Assembly: GCA_035582835.1 (NCBI GenBank)
Contig: JAYKAV010003099.1
Coordinates: 2,008,363 to 2,072,362 of the forward strand
Length of the DNA: 64,000 nt
Direction of reading: 5' to 3'
Source of the DNA: Phoebastria nigripes
Taxonomy: Eukaryota; Chordata; Aves; Procellariiformes; Diomedeidae
Below the pieces are notes generated by a model. It had not been told where the DNA came from and searched no databases. It saw only the letters and a program-made list of their open reading frames with translations. Below, piece by piece: positions 15,592 to 31,037 of the stretch; within the stretch, counting starts at the first letter, position 1; every line of letters starts with the position of its first letter. Made by a program: the position numbers and the translations under genes.

Positions 15592-16316
15592 ACGCAGCTT
15601 ATTTCTTGCCCGTAAAAGCAACGCCTTATTATTTCCATAGGTGACTGCCAGGTGTCCTCCTTTTAAAATCCAAACACAATTACCTCTTTGACACATTATG
15701 CTTCTTCATCTGCTGGCAGAGAGAAATCAGGGGATGTGAGTTTTCCCATCACAAAGCTAGAATTAAAATGTCAGATGAGGGAAGGAGTTTTCAGGTTTGA
15801 AATCCTTCCTGGGAAGCTGGAAGCTCTTCTCTGCAGTTGCATTTTCCTATAGGGATTATCATTTCAGCCTTCGTCAAGATCAGATGTCTGGCACTAAGAG
15901 CCTATTCTTTATTTTGGGGTTTTCATATAGGTTAGCGTAGGAGTGAGATGCAGACAGATTAGCAGGCAGGTAACATATCCCCAGAACACATGTCTTGAAA
16001 TACCGCTCCTCCCTCACTTTATTCATTGGCAGCCGGAGAGCTGCATAAGGGAAAAATCACTGAGCGCTTACATCCTCCGCACGGGAACTGATGTTATCCC
16101 AGGTCTCGTATGCCCAACTCGCCTGTCCATTAGCAGAGGGTATTGGGTCAAATCCTGCTTGTTTAATGCATATGAACAGTTCTGGGAACACAATGGCTCT
16201 CGGACGCCCATGTCAGCTGCTAATATTAACGCCTGCTGCCTCTTAGACAAATGTGCTGTTGGACCGATTGCCGTTATTGCTTAGAGAAATAAAAGCTTGA
16301 GTGGGATTATTTTTAG

Positions 16317-16399
16317 AAGCCTCTGACATACTGAAGAAGTGGTTTAGGGCTAAATGTTTCCTGCCTCACTTTATTGTCCTTATCACATAGGAAAAACAG
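16317..16399 (+). other. Candidate antisense exon
   Basis: Ends at a perfect donor, AAACAG|gtaagtg, on the plus strand. The possible acceptors are ggattatttttag (exon from 16317) or gtccttatcacatag (a 9-nt exon from 16391). No coding potential is evident. Confidence 0.22.
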
Positions 16400-16906
16400 G
16401 TAAGTGTAGGTTTAATATTGTTATGAGTGACGAATACATCAACTTCCCGAAAGCAGAGGGATAAAAATTATTTTGTCATGCACAACACATGCCAACATAG
16501 CATTAGGGCATGAGGGATAATTACATATCCAGCACAGGAGTCCACTTGTATTTTAAAGAGAAGAGCACCATTTCACATGAAACAGCATTTCTTCAATGAA
16601 ATCTATTATCTGGAAAATTTCCTGTTATTGAGAATGTTTCCCTAATGAGATTCTTTGATCTCTTTGGACAGCAGACTATTAAAAACTAATCAAGTGGATG
16701 TCAGCATTAGAAAGAAAACCACTAACTGTTATTTCTGTGCTATTTGATGTCGACAGCTTGTACTGTTTTATTCAACCTTTCTAACATCAGCTTGGCTAGG
16801 AATGCATGGGCTTTGGGTTTTTAATTCTATCTTCTCTCGTCTTGTTGAGGCTCACCCTTTGAAACTGCTTGTGTTAACGTAATGAAAAAAATGAGTAAAT
16901 TACATC

Positions 16907-16930
16907 TTTTTTTTTCTTTTTTTTTTTTTT
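16907..16930. repeat. T-rich tract
   Basis: T9-C-T14 followed by AG, which makes it resemble a plus-strand 3' splice site. No matching donor was seen downstream. Confidence 0.85.
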
Positions 16931-17168
16931 AGCAATGTGGTTCAATATTGCTGCTTTGATCTCAGCAGTTTTAACCTGACCTTAGGCCACAGTCCCTTTT
17001 CCTCTGTGCCTCAGAAACACTTAGAGATTTAAACTCCCGACTGCGGCTGATTATTCCCCACTACACGCATGGGGACAGCTACGGCACGGGAGGGCTGGCC
17101 CAAGGGGTCCGTCTTCCCTGGAAACCAAGGCTCAGCCCAGCTCGCTCGGGTTTTTACCCCCAATGTCA

Positions 17169-19782
<2,614 letters not shown>

Positions 19783-19861
19783 NGGGAGGGAAGGAGGGAG
19801 GAGCGGGGGGGCGTGAGCGCCGCGGAGCGCCCAGCCAGCCGGAGCGACTGCGGAGGGCGGG

Positions 19862-20532
19862 NNNNNNNNNNNNNNNNNNNNNNNNNNNNNNNNNNNNNNN
19901 NNNNNNNNNNNNNNNNNNNNNNNNNNNNNNNNNNNNNNNNNNNNNNNNNNNNNNNNNNNNNNNNNNNNNNNNNNNNNNNNNNNNNNNNNNNNNNNNNNNN
20001 NNNNNNNNNNNNNNNNNNNNNNNNNNNNNNNNNNNNNNNNNNNNNNNNNNNNNNNNNNNNNNNNNNNNNNNNNNNNNNNNNNNNNNNNNNNNNNNNNNNN
20101 NNNNNNNNNNNNNNNNNNNNNNNNNNNNNNNNNNNNNNNNNNNNNNNNNNNNNNNNNNNNNNNNNNNNNNNNNNNNNNNNNNNNNNNNNNNNNNNNNNNN
20201 NNNNNNNNNNNNNNNNNNNNNNNNNNNNNNNNNNNNNNNNNNNNNNNNNNNNNNNNNNNNNNNNNNNNNNNNNNNNNNNNNNNNNNNNNNNNNNNNNNNN
20301 NNNNNNNNNNNNNNNNNNNNNNNNNNNNNNNNNNNNNNNNNNNNNNNNNNNNNNNNNNNNNNNNNNNNNNNNNNNNNNNNNNNNNNNNNNNNNNNNNNNN
20401 NNNNNNNNNNNNNNNNNNNNNNNNNNNNNNNNNNNNNNNNNNNNNNNNNNNNNNNNNNNNNNNNNNNNNNNNNNNNNNNNNNNNNNNNNNNNNNNNNNNN
20501 NNNNNNNNNNNNNNNNNNNNNNNNNNNNNNNN
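19862..20532. other. Assembly gap (671 N)
   Basis: A continuous N run inside the B promoter island, bounded by extreme GC sequence. It is typical of short-read dropout at bird GC-rich promoters; the true length may differ. Confidence 0.99.
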
Positions 20533-22089
20533 CGCGGTGCGGGACCGGCGCGGTGCGGGACGGGGCGCGGTGCGGTGCGGAGCCGGGGTCGGTCGGTGGG
20601 CGCACAGCCGCAGGGGACTCGGCGAAGTAGCACCGTGCCGGAAACGCAGCTTCTCCAGGGGACAAAGGGGAGCTGCTGCCAGCCAGGGCAGTCGGGAGCA
20701 GCATTCCCTGCTGTGGTGCACGTAGGGGCTGCACCACTCCCGCGCAAACCCACGAGGTGGTCCCCAAGCCTGTGGTCTTCCCAGGCTGTGGGCCATCAGA
20801 GGATCCCCCCCATCCGTGCTTGCTCCCTCACCACACTCTGCAACCTCAGCCCTCCATCAGCAAGAAGGACCCAATACACCTGAGCTAAATCAAAATGTCC
20901 TGGCAACTCTGCCTGCCCCCAAGTTGGCAGCCCTGCTCTTGCCCCATTCCCATGGGCAGGAGAGATGGGACAGTGTCACACTGCCAGAGCATCCCACCCA
21001 GAGTTCAAAGAAAACTCTTGGCTTTCTGTGGCTGGTGTGGCTCTGAGGCAAACCCTGCCGAGGAACCCCATGGGCTGTTACACTGCAAACAGCATACAGC
21101 CCATGTGTANGGGCCCGGCGTATAGTCTGCAGCAAGACGGAGCTTGTTCACGACTCGGGTTTCCTGAAGGCGTTTGCAGAACTGTCCTGCTGACTTCAGA
21201 ACCAAAGTCTCCGACCAACAGAGATCTGCAGTTCCTTGCACGTCCTTCCCTAAGTGAACCTTTAAACACCCTGTGCAAAGCAAATTATGAAATTAATCCC
21301 CTGGCCCTCTCCAGAGGGTAGAAGTGACACCCCTCGCTCCACTGGTATAGCACCGGCCTCAGTATGTTGGAGCAGCCACCACGGCCCTGCTCCAGGAGAC
21401 CCTGCACTGTCCCATGGCCCCATCACTCCCAGCCTGGCCGGCCCCCAGGAGCCACCACATCCCCACTGGAGTCTGATCAGCCCAGCCCCAAACCTGCTAC
21501 CTCCAGAGCCGCTCTTCCGATGGCATGGTTCCTTGGGGTCGTGGGTCTCACGGCCCCCTCCCCAGGAGCTGGCTGGGATACAGCTGCAAAGGCACTGAGG
21601 GGTTCCCCAAGTCCTTGACCCACCAGTACTTCCTTGCCCTACAGCATCCAGGCAGCTGCGCGGAGCAAGTCCCAACCGGGGAAGCAGGGAGCTGTGCCCT
21701 GAAATGCAATTGCTGCCAAACTGGCCTGTCCCACCTTAACGGGACCTTGCCCCTAGATGGGGACCTGGNCCTTGGCATGGGATCATCCCAGTGCACCCCA
21801 GCACTGCTGATCTGGGCAACGGGAGCAGAGACTGGCGACAGCCAAGTGGAGCTGTTTCTGCAGAGAGCGCTGGGGAGTTTCTGTAAAGCACTGAAATGAA
21901 AGCACATTTAGCAAGTCCACCAGGTGGAGAAAAAGAGACTGAGTTCGAGTACGAGCACTGACGCCAGGTCGGATCCTGTCCCTCCGACAACCCAGCGGCA
22001 GAATCAGACGCTGGCAGCTGGGAGGCAGCAGCTAGTGCATGTCACAGGCTGCAGCAGCTGAAATGCCATTCCCTTCCCTCACTTCCCAG

Positions 22090-22152
22090 CACCCTCAGAC
22101 CGTGTCACCCCTGCCCTTTCCCCCTGCTCAGGCCAGACGAGCTCTGATCCAG
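22090..22152 (+). other. Candidate antisense exon
   Basis: The acceptor cccttccctcacttcccag and a second one 42 nt later (ccctgctcag) both pair with a perfect donor, GATCCAG|gtaagtc. It lies 1.6 kb from the B promoter island and points away from it, so a divergent noncoding transcript is plausible. Confidence 0.3.
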
Positions 22153-25100
22153 GTAAGTCAGCCAGCTGACGGGTCAACCTGCTGCTGAAATCAATAAGAA
22201 AGCAGTCCTGCCCTCTGAATCACTGTCCTGCTTAGGGCTCCCGAAGTAGCTAAACTACTTCCACTCCGTGAAATCGGCTTCACCCAGCCCAGGCATCCTT
22301 TCCATGGCAAAACTGCCGTCAGGTCGTGCAGCCTCGTGCCTGAGGAGGTCAGCACCAAGGAGGTGTTTCAGGCTGTGGTTGTAGGAACAGGTTCATTAGG
22401 CAAAAGCCTTGGATGGTTTCCAACTTTTAGAATAAATCACAGCTCCCCGTTCTGTTCCAGTTCAGCCTGTTCTGCTCTAACAGTGGCTTGTGCTGTGCTC
22501 AGCGCTGTAGAAGCCGAGACCCTGATTGCTTACCTGATTTCATACCATATAAAACACTTGAGTGCTACACTTAAATCATCTTAATGTTCATTTTGAAAAT
22601 GAGTTTGTAAGTAAAGTTTATCCCTCATATTTGTCTACTCCAAACACATACAAAGGGAATTAGACCTATGGATACTTTATTATTTAAAATGGTATTCAGC
22701 AGGGTAACAAGCACTCCTTTGCCTTGCTCGGGATTCCACCTGGACTAAAGAAAGACTCATGTCCTACCAGTGCACGCAGGTGATTTCATTCATATGCCCT
22801 TCAAGTGCTTTGCAATGATTAAAGCTTCTGCAGATGGGGACAGTGAGGCACAGCGAGAGGAGCAGCAGCCCCAAGTCCCTGCTAAGGAGGAAGCCCATTA
22901 CCGGGAGTCTTTTCCCAGCAGCCGGCACAGAGGGTCCGTGCAGGCGGGGGGTGGCTGTGCTCCGGCAGCAGCAGTAGTCAGCAGAGCTAGCTGCTCCACT
23001 TCCCTGGAGCAAAACCCTTCATGTCAGCTGAAAGAGGGACTGTGTGTGTAATAACAGGGGAGAGAGAAATCCAGGTGATTTTCTTTCTTTCTCTTGCTTC
23101 CAGTGTTTATGAAATAGCCAAAAGCAGCGGTTTTTTAGGGAGTCTTGTCTTTGCTGGTAACATAAAGGGAGTGAAGGTAGGGATATCAAGAGATCAGCTG
23201 TTCTTCCATACCTTTTCAGAAAGTTCAGTGACTTAATGCATTAACGACCTGTGCCAGGATCAGGATGGCCCTGAGCCTGTAGGGTATAACCCGTGCTGGC
23301 AGAGAGCCACGGCCCTTCCCCAACACCGTCAGGCTGCCTGTGGCACGGCCATGGAAGCTGAGCCCATGTCAGCCGGTCCAAAGCAGAGATCTGACAAAAA
23401 AGAGGCTCCCAGAAATGCCGCTGTGTCCCTTTTTTAGCGGCGAAGGGTTATTCAGCAGGAAGAGAGGGTGGTCACTGCTGTGCAATGAGATGCTGCCGGT
23501 CACCTCGTGCTGTGCTAGGTCATGGGCATCAAGCAGGAAAATGACCTCCGTCATCTCAGTGCCTGAAGTAAGTGATGTGCAAACATGGAAACCTCTTCCC
23601 TACCCCAATGATTTCCCTGCTTTTAGGAGCCCAGCATGGCAACAAAATGAAATACAGACAGCAAAAAACCAGTAGGGACATGAACTTCATGTGGGAGACC
23701 TGACATTGCCTTTACTCATGCTAGAGCAAATCAGAAGAAATGCTAGCGAAATCAAGAAGGAAGGAGACTCAGATGACTCTCTTTGACCTGATAGCATTCA
23801 CTGATGGGCCTTTCCAGAGCAAAGCAGGATCTGTCCTTAAAAGAACAACCTTCCATTGTAACGTCTGTAGAAATCTGTTCAGTACCAGTTTTGCTGAACT
23901 GGTTGAGTTCACCTTTCTCCTGATCACTTTGGGGTTTTTTTGCACGGGGCATTGCCTTGAAAAAATCCCTCATGATGTCACCGAGTTTTTCTTGTCCTGA
24001 TGCGCTCGCTACAGCCGCCCGCCCCACAAGAGCAGGGGGTGCAGAGCTGCCCTCTCGGTGCCTCTCCTGCTGTAAGCAGAGAGTAAACAGCAGGAGAAGA
24101 TGAACTGTTAGGGAACAAAAGATCCTATTTGCATGCATATATTCTAAGCAGAAAAACAGGAGGAATGATAGATAAAAACAAAGAATAGGCTCTTCCAGAA
24201 TAGCTACTTAGTGGAAAATTCCGCTGCTGGGAAGTGATAATGCAAAATGTGACTGTGTGCCTAAAAGAGCCCTACAAGGGTCAAGGTTTGCAAACAGGCC
24301 AAGGCCACTCCGTGTGTGTGAGTGTGTGTGGGGGGTGCATGCAGGACACGGCGGTCATTGTCTCCCTCTCCTGGCTGGTTCAGAGAAGAGGTGCTGAAGT
24401 TTCTGTTGCTCCCAGGCTTACGTGAAGATGGTGTCCATAGACCACAGTCACAGAACTATTTAATGCATGGTGAGAGGATAGGATCTGCTTTAAAATACAT
24501 ACACCTGTATTTCAACAGCCTCAGATCTTGCTGGTGCTCCAAGCTGGTTCAGTAAATGCAGGAGGCATCTCGGCTAACACGACATCTCCAGCGAGGAGGA
24601 TGTGTCCAGCTGAGCTGGTTGCTCAATGGAGGGCAGTGCCCCAGGCACCTTCCCAGGGCTGGCAGCTCCTGTCCTGGGAGCGCGGAGCTCAGTAATTTGG
24701 CAGGGCACTCAGGCCTGCCCTGGGATTGCTCTGTGGTGCGTGGGATAGCCCATACTCCAGCTCTTTCCAACTCCTCCTGTCTGCACTGGAGACCCGTGAG
24801 ATGTGCCGTGCCCTCCGGCCAGGGGCTGCAGGAAAGGTCTTGTCCTTTCCAGAAGGACCTTGCTGTGTAACTTCAGGGATCCTCCTTAGATACTTGGACT
24901 AAGTGACTTTTCTTCAAAGCTCCTTCCTGTAGTTGATGGAGGGGCTCTGAACCAGCCTCTTGGAGGACTCTCTGCCTCCACTGACCCTTTGCATCCCTCC
25001 TGGAGCCCTGACTGATGCCGGGCTGCCAGAGTCCCTATTGCTGCCCCACGGCCAGGTGTGGACTGCATGGAGACAGGCGAGCTGCAGGGTGGAAGGGACC

Positions 25101-27624
25101 ACCTCTATCACACACAGATGGGAGAGCACCCCGAGAACCAGCGCGACGTGCTGCACTCCCTGGCACTGCACAGCACGTCTGGCAGCCGAAGGCCATGGGG
25201 ATGCCGAGCAGCTCTGNGTGGGGGTCCCTACAGTGGGGCTGAAGACTGAGGGTAAGGAGCTGCCAGTACAGCCCAGCCCTACCTGCTCAGCAGGCTCAGG
25301 CCAGGGCTCCAAGCCCACCCCAGCCCTGCGCTGGGCAGTCACTGTGCCCCTCTGCTTTCTGCCTGGCACCACAGGGTTACGGGGGGCAGAGCCCTGGACT
25401 CTGCTCCTGAGTGAATGACGGTGTTTCTCATCTCTCTCTCAACTCAGTAAACGTTCACCCTCTTCCCTTGCACTCCCCGTTGCTTGAGCTGGTGGCAGGA
25501 GGTATCCAAAATCCCTCTGCACCAGCCTGTGGGCAGCGGGAGNGCTGTGAGCAGCGCCAGGCAGCATGGGCAAGTTCATCCTCATTAAGGAACGTACGCT
25601 TTGTACCCCCATCACCTTTGGAGCGTGGGACAATCTTCTGTTGCATTTGCCGTGGGGCATCTGTCCCTCAGCAGGTCACGACTGCCACAGCAATAAACGG
25701 TATCAGGTTTCCCTGATTTTTGGGTCTGACTTCCAAATGTCCTTGCTTTTTTGCCTGATTTTTTGTCACTATCTGTGCTACCGTCACTCACACAAGCCTC
25801 AGTCCTGGAGCTGGACCCTGTCACCTCGGCACTGTACCCACGCAGAGCAAACTTGTCCCCTCCCATCACGGGGAGGGTATGGATGGACAGATGGGGAAAG
25901 CAAAGGAAGGAAAGAAAATGGCAATTAAAGACCCCAAAATGCTTTGGAAACAGTGACCACGATGCTGCAGATCACTGCCAGCTCCTGGTGGGACTTCGTG
26001 TGAAACTGCCTGTGCCTCGTGCTGAGCTTGGCTTCACGTTTCGGGATCAGGCAGCCCAACGTGCTCTGGAAAGCTAACCCCCAACTATGGACACTGGGAC
26101 TACTCCTGCACACAAAATGCTCCACAANGTTTCCTTTTGTTATCCGCACGGCGAGTAGAAACGCTCTGCAGCAGAAAGAACACGCTCCTTATTTTACACT
26201 GGAACAGAGTAATCCCCTTTGCAGGTCTTCACTAAATCTGTGTTTAGTTAAAGCTGCTCTTGACATTAAACTCATGCTCTAACAGCAAGCGCCAATACAC
26301 GTCGAGCCTCTGGGCTAGAGCAGAGCCCATTAAAGCCGGCGCAGGTTTCGCGGGCATGTCAGTGGGTTCCCGTTACTCAGATGTTTTGGTTAGGGATGAT
26401 GATTTTTTTGGGCGTATTTCCCTGGGTCAGTCACATGCCTCCAGTCAGAAAGTGCCTTTACACTGAAAACTTGTTCTGTGCATTGCTTGCTGGAAACCAC
26501 GGCATTGCTCTGGGGTCGCTCGCTGCTGCGCGCTCCTGGACCGACGGCTGATTCCTACTACTGCCCCGCTGTTATCTTTCCAGGAGATCTTTTGCATTTT
26601 GGCCGGTTTTGAATGCTGCCTCCCAGCTGAGATGGGGAGGGGGACTGGGAGCCAGGACCTGGGTCCTGAACAGGGAGAAAGCTTCCCAGGGCCAAAACCC
26701 AGGACAAAGCCAGTCGGGAGGCTGGGACCAGGGCTCCTGGGCTCAGCTCTGGGAGGGCAGTGGCAAGCAATGGCTACAGCCTACAAAAGAAGGAAAATCA
26801 GGATTTTGAGGTGCTTTTCCCCCACAAATGGGATTTTCTGGTGAGAAGACATGTCTCAGGCTCTGTGCCTCAGTTTCCCCAAGTGCATCTACCCCTTTTT
26901 GGGGGACTGCTTGACTGACTCAACCTCTCAGGTATCCCCCTGCCTGCCCGGGTCTCCCAAAGAGCCCAGCCGAGGCACCCACAGGCAACAAACCCCAGAG
27001 GCACACTCCTCGGGTGTCCCTGTCCCTGCCTTGTTCCCTTTTGTTTGTAGCTTCATCACAGCAGAGCAAAGCCCACACTTATCGCTCATAACTCGAGAAT
27101 TAGCTTTTTCCACTGTCAACGCAGTCTACAGCCTTCATCTATCTAATTCACTCAGATAGTAATTAGTTTTGTGTTACTTTACGCAGTGATGCTAATACTG
27201 ATTACAAGGACTGATAACTTGAGTAATAAATACAACCCGGGGCTGAAAATTACCTTTCTTTTTTATTGGTTAAAGCTGAAGTTAGTGAAATGAGACACAA
27301 ATTGGTTTATGAGATGAGGCAGCTGTCTCCTGTTACAGGCTGCAGATTTGCAGCTTAATCCTACTAGTTTCCATGTGTCTCCCTGACAGGGGAGGGAAGA
27401 GCCCGGCCACCAAACTGGGCACTGGGAAGCCCCCCCATGGATGGAGGGGAGCCAGCACAGCTGAGCTGGGTGCTGCTGGGGCAGAGAGGCACGGGCAGCT
27501 TTGGGGAGGGCAGCATGCACCCCTGGCAGCTCTCCCCTTTCCCCTGAAAATAGCCCCAAGAGGGACCTGATGTGCTTTTAGGAAAATCAATGGCAATTTT
27601 TTTCTCTTTTTTTTTGTCTTGCAG

Positions 27625-27695
27625 AAGCCCTAAATGTTTAATAACTGCCTGCTCCAGGAAGGTATTTCCTCCAGTGTGGTTTCACTGATTACTGG
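27625..27695 (+). other. Candidate antisense exon
   Basis: A very strong acceptor (tctctttttttttgtcttgcag) and a good donor (ACTGG|gtaagtg) enclose 71 nt with stops in frame 1 (AAG CCC TAA), so noncoding if real. It could belong to the same antisense transcript as 22090-22152. Confidence 0.3.
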
Positions 27696-30519
27696 GTAAG
27701 TGGATGTCGGAGCGCCGGCTGCCCTGCTCTGCGCCTGTGAAACTTTGAGGAATGCAAAGAGGTTTTCACTGGTAATATCCCAGCAGCTCGCCAGCAAGCA
27801 CAAGGCATGACAAAGGGATGGGTCGGACAGACAGACAGACAAGCAGATGGCATCCTGAACCCCCTCTGCCGATACTGCTGGCTTTACTACAGCAGTCCAA
27901 ATCCTCTGCCCTTTTGGCAGCGCTATCCTTCCGCACGTGACAAGCAGATCCTTAGAGAGCGTAAGCTGGCTCTGCTCCTCCATGGCCACCAGGACAGCTG
28001 CCCTGGGTCTCACCGAGAAGAAGACAAGGAGAGAAAGCCCCACGCTTTGCCCAGGAAGCCCTCTGCCCAGAGCTGCAAGCACAGCCAGGGCGAGGGTGCT
28101 GCACCCCAGGGTCCCCAGAGCAGCAGCTCTGCCCCCCCCGCCCAGCACCNGTACCCAACCACTGCACCCTGAAGCCAGCCCATTCGATTCAGCCAAAACA
28201 TTTGTCATTTCAGGTTTTGATCACTGACCCGTGGAGAGCCAAGGCAAGGCGCAAAACAAATTAGGAGACCTTTGGCAGCTAGAAGAAATCCCAGAGCCTC
28301 ATGCAGGTCTCGCTCTGGGGCNGGGGCTCCTGCCACCCCCCTTGGGGACACACGGGGGATAGAGAGGAAGGCAGGGGCTTCTGCAAAGGACTGGGATGTT
28401 GGGGGACATGTAGGGGCAGCTCTCCTCTTGTTTCACACAGGTAAAACTGCCATCCACCTTAGGCAGGTCTCAAAGCCCCTACCAAACCTGGGGGTGCAGC
28501 CCTCAGTGTGTGCATCACCCATGTGCTCCCAGCTGGGCGCGGGTATCCTTCATCCCACCCGGGGGGACCGTCAGAGGATGCTGCAGTACCAATACCTTGA
28601 AGACAACTCCCTCCCCTCCACGAGAAGAGCTTTCCCAGCACCCAGCAGGAAGGACAGCCATGTGCTCACCCCCTCCAGCCCCATTTAACAGCCGTCCCTC
28701 TCCCCATTTCTTCTTTTCTTGTGTGCTGGCCTGCCAGTGTCACTGCAGGGTGGGAGAGGAGGGGACAGCAGTAGCTCCTGCATCATCAAGGAAAGCTGCC
28801 TAAATCAGCAACCTCTCTCCCCTGAACCTCGAACCCTCCTCCCCCGGTACGGGATCTCTGTAGGGGATGGGAGAGACTCCACACATGTGTTGGAGATGTG
28901 AATCCAGCACTGAATTAAACGTGGAAGACACTGAGCTGGGCGGTGCCNGGGCTGAAAGGCATATTTGGGGATTGCATCTGGCAGCTGTGCTACAGAAATG
29001 AGATGCTAAAACTCTGAAAGGGCTCTGCAGTGCCAAGCGAGTCAGCAGGCACGCTGGCAGGAGAGCTCTGCATGGCCGGCGCGCGGGGCCTGGCAGGACT
29101 CAGCTACCTGCAGGCAGCAAAGCCCAGGTAGATACTGCAAACCAGAAACCAGCCCCAGCCAAAGGCAGCTCAAAGCCAGGGCTTTAGCAGGGGCTTCCAA
29201 CCTCCTGGCAGTGGGCAGGGACGGGCTGGGAGGTAACTCTGCCAAAGTCAGCCAGCAACCGCTCAGCCCCACAGTTCAGAGCAGATTTGATTCCCCATCC
29301 CCCCCCCCGATTTAAAGTTGGGCGAAAAGTTGGCGTGCTGCATTCACAAAAAAAAGAAAACAAGAAAAGGAAAAAGTAGCCAAGCACAGCAGCATCCTTG
29401 GCACCAGGGGTGATAACTCGGTGTCCTTGAAAAAACCCACCAATGCAGAGCGATGGGGGCTGACAAGGCCAATAAGGGACAGTGACAGCCCCTGGGGAGG
29501 GGGGTACCACCCAGGTCCCCAGGCCGTAGTGCACTCCCTGGGGCTGGGCAGGAGGGGAGGCTGGAGGGGCAGCGGGGCAAGGGGCAGCCCACCACGCTGC
29601 TTCGTCACGATGCTGCCATGGCCCTGGGCTGTCCGTGCCCTCGGCCGGGCCGGGTGCGTAGCGAGGAGCCCCTTTTTGCTGATTCCCAAGCAATGCTGGC
29701 GGTCGCTGGCTGCTTTGTCCAGCGCGGCGCATGCGCGCTCCCCGTGCATCCTCTCGCACACAATGGGCTTCTCCTGGGCACTCACTTGCAGCTCTGGCTC
29801 CTTCCCACCCCTCCTCATCCACACAGCTCTTGGATTTCTTTGTTTTCCCCCCTAAATTACTGCCTTCTCATCCCTTCTCTGGAGGGGTCCATGCAATTAA
29901 GGCAGCTCTTTAGCCATTTCTTCCTGGGGGCAGCAGAAATACTCTGAGGGTGCAAAGCCAAAAGGCTTCAGCTACTGAAACTTCAGCAATAGGGCAGTGA
30001 CAGGAGAGAGCATTGTCAGCAGGAGAAAGGAAAAAAATAATCTACATAAAGCATCCAGGATGAAAGCCCAGCTGCTAATTGCTCCTACACTACGAAGCCT
30101 CCATTCCCCTCCTATTTATAGCTTCTTTTTCTTTCTTTTTTGCTTCCAGGCAGCATCACAATTAACCCCACAATCTAGAGCATCCTCTCGCAATTACTTT
30201 TCTTGCTTTCCTCAGTGACTGGAAAAAACCGAAAGACAACCTCCCTGCCTGTCTCTCCCCAGTTATCTTAAAGAAGTCAAATGGAGTTTTATTTCCACTT
30301 GCAAGGGACGGCTTTTGTGTGCCTCCTTTCCTCCCCCCAGCCCCACTACTCGTTCAGTCCAGGGGCCGGGACAGTAAAGGCAAGCATTAAAATATAAAAA
30401 AAAAAGGTGGAGGGGGGAGAGGAAGATAAATAAGATGCTCCTCTCTCCCACAAGCCTGTCACAGACAGAAACATCAAGGGACATTTAAATGTCACCTAAA
30501 ATCAGCAAAGCTACCCCCA

Positions 30520-30920
30520 CATGAGGAGCTGGGGTGGGGTGGGGGGGGACGAGGAGGGACCGCCACCGCGCACTCACGTCGCGTCCCTGCGGGGACCCGG
30601 GACAGGCAGCCCCGAACTTCGCAGAGCCCGAGCCCTGCGGTGCCGGCCGGGGGCAGCCGAGCCCGGCGGCGGGGGTCCCGCTGCCCCCCCTGCCCCTCAC
30701 GGCAACTTTNCCCGCAAGTGGGGTGGGCAGGTGGGAGCCCCCCCCACACCCCGGGGCGGGGGGGGCACGGCAGGGCAGCCCCCTTCTCTCTCCGGCTCTG
30801 GGGTCCGGTCTCCTGAGCCCCCCGACCTGCTCCCCCCCCCCCCCCCCCAGCCCGGAGGGTCCACCTGCACCGCGGGCTGAGCAAAGGGGGGTGCCCGGGG
30901 AGCGGAGGAGGAGGGCACGA
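30520..30920. promoter_or_regulatory. GC-rich block just inside exon A intron
   Basis: Strongly C/G-rich sequence with CpGs and G/C homopolymers, 100-500 bp downstream of exon A in gene sense. It is probably part of the CpG island of the A promoter. It holds one N (30710) and a 17-C run. Confidence 0.6.
30832..30848. repeat. C17 tract
   Basis: Homopolymer in the exon A GC-rich block. Length is likely polymorphic or error-prone. Confidence 0.9.
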
Positions 30921-31037
30921 AGGTGCAGCTTCCTACTCCAGTTTTCTTTTGTGCTCTCGAGGTTTAATAGAAAATGGCGTTGGGGAGAAAGGGAGAGAAG
31001 GGGAGGGGGGTGTGCGAAAAGCGAGAGAGAAACCTAC

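Larger units (their letters stand above)
20681..31037. other. Intron between promoters A and B
   Basis: About 10.4 kb, transcribed in A-type pre-mRNA. It contains two plus-strand (antisense) exon-like segments (22090-22152, 27625-27695), a GT run (about 24312-24330), a 17-C tract (30832-30848) and several single Ns. A 128-codon minus-strand frame at 23752-24138 begins with a hydrophobic segment, but its 5' part overlaps a good splice acceptor. No known protein family was recognised. Confidence 0.65.

Noticed and set aside
16907..16932. Extremely strong plus-strand acceptor (T-rich tract then AG)
   Set aside because: No usable donor follows within normal exon length; more likely a homopolymer.
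28272..30884. Numerous Pro/Gly-rich frames of 100-230 codons in the A-B intron and exon A island
   Set aside because: They overlap on both strands in GC-rich DNA, lack homology and shift with single Ns; composition artefacts.
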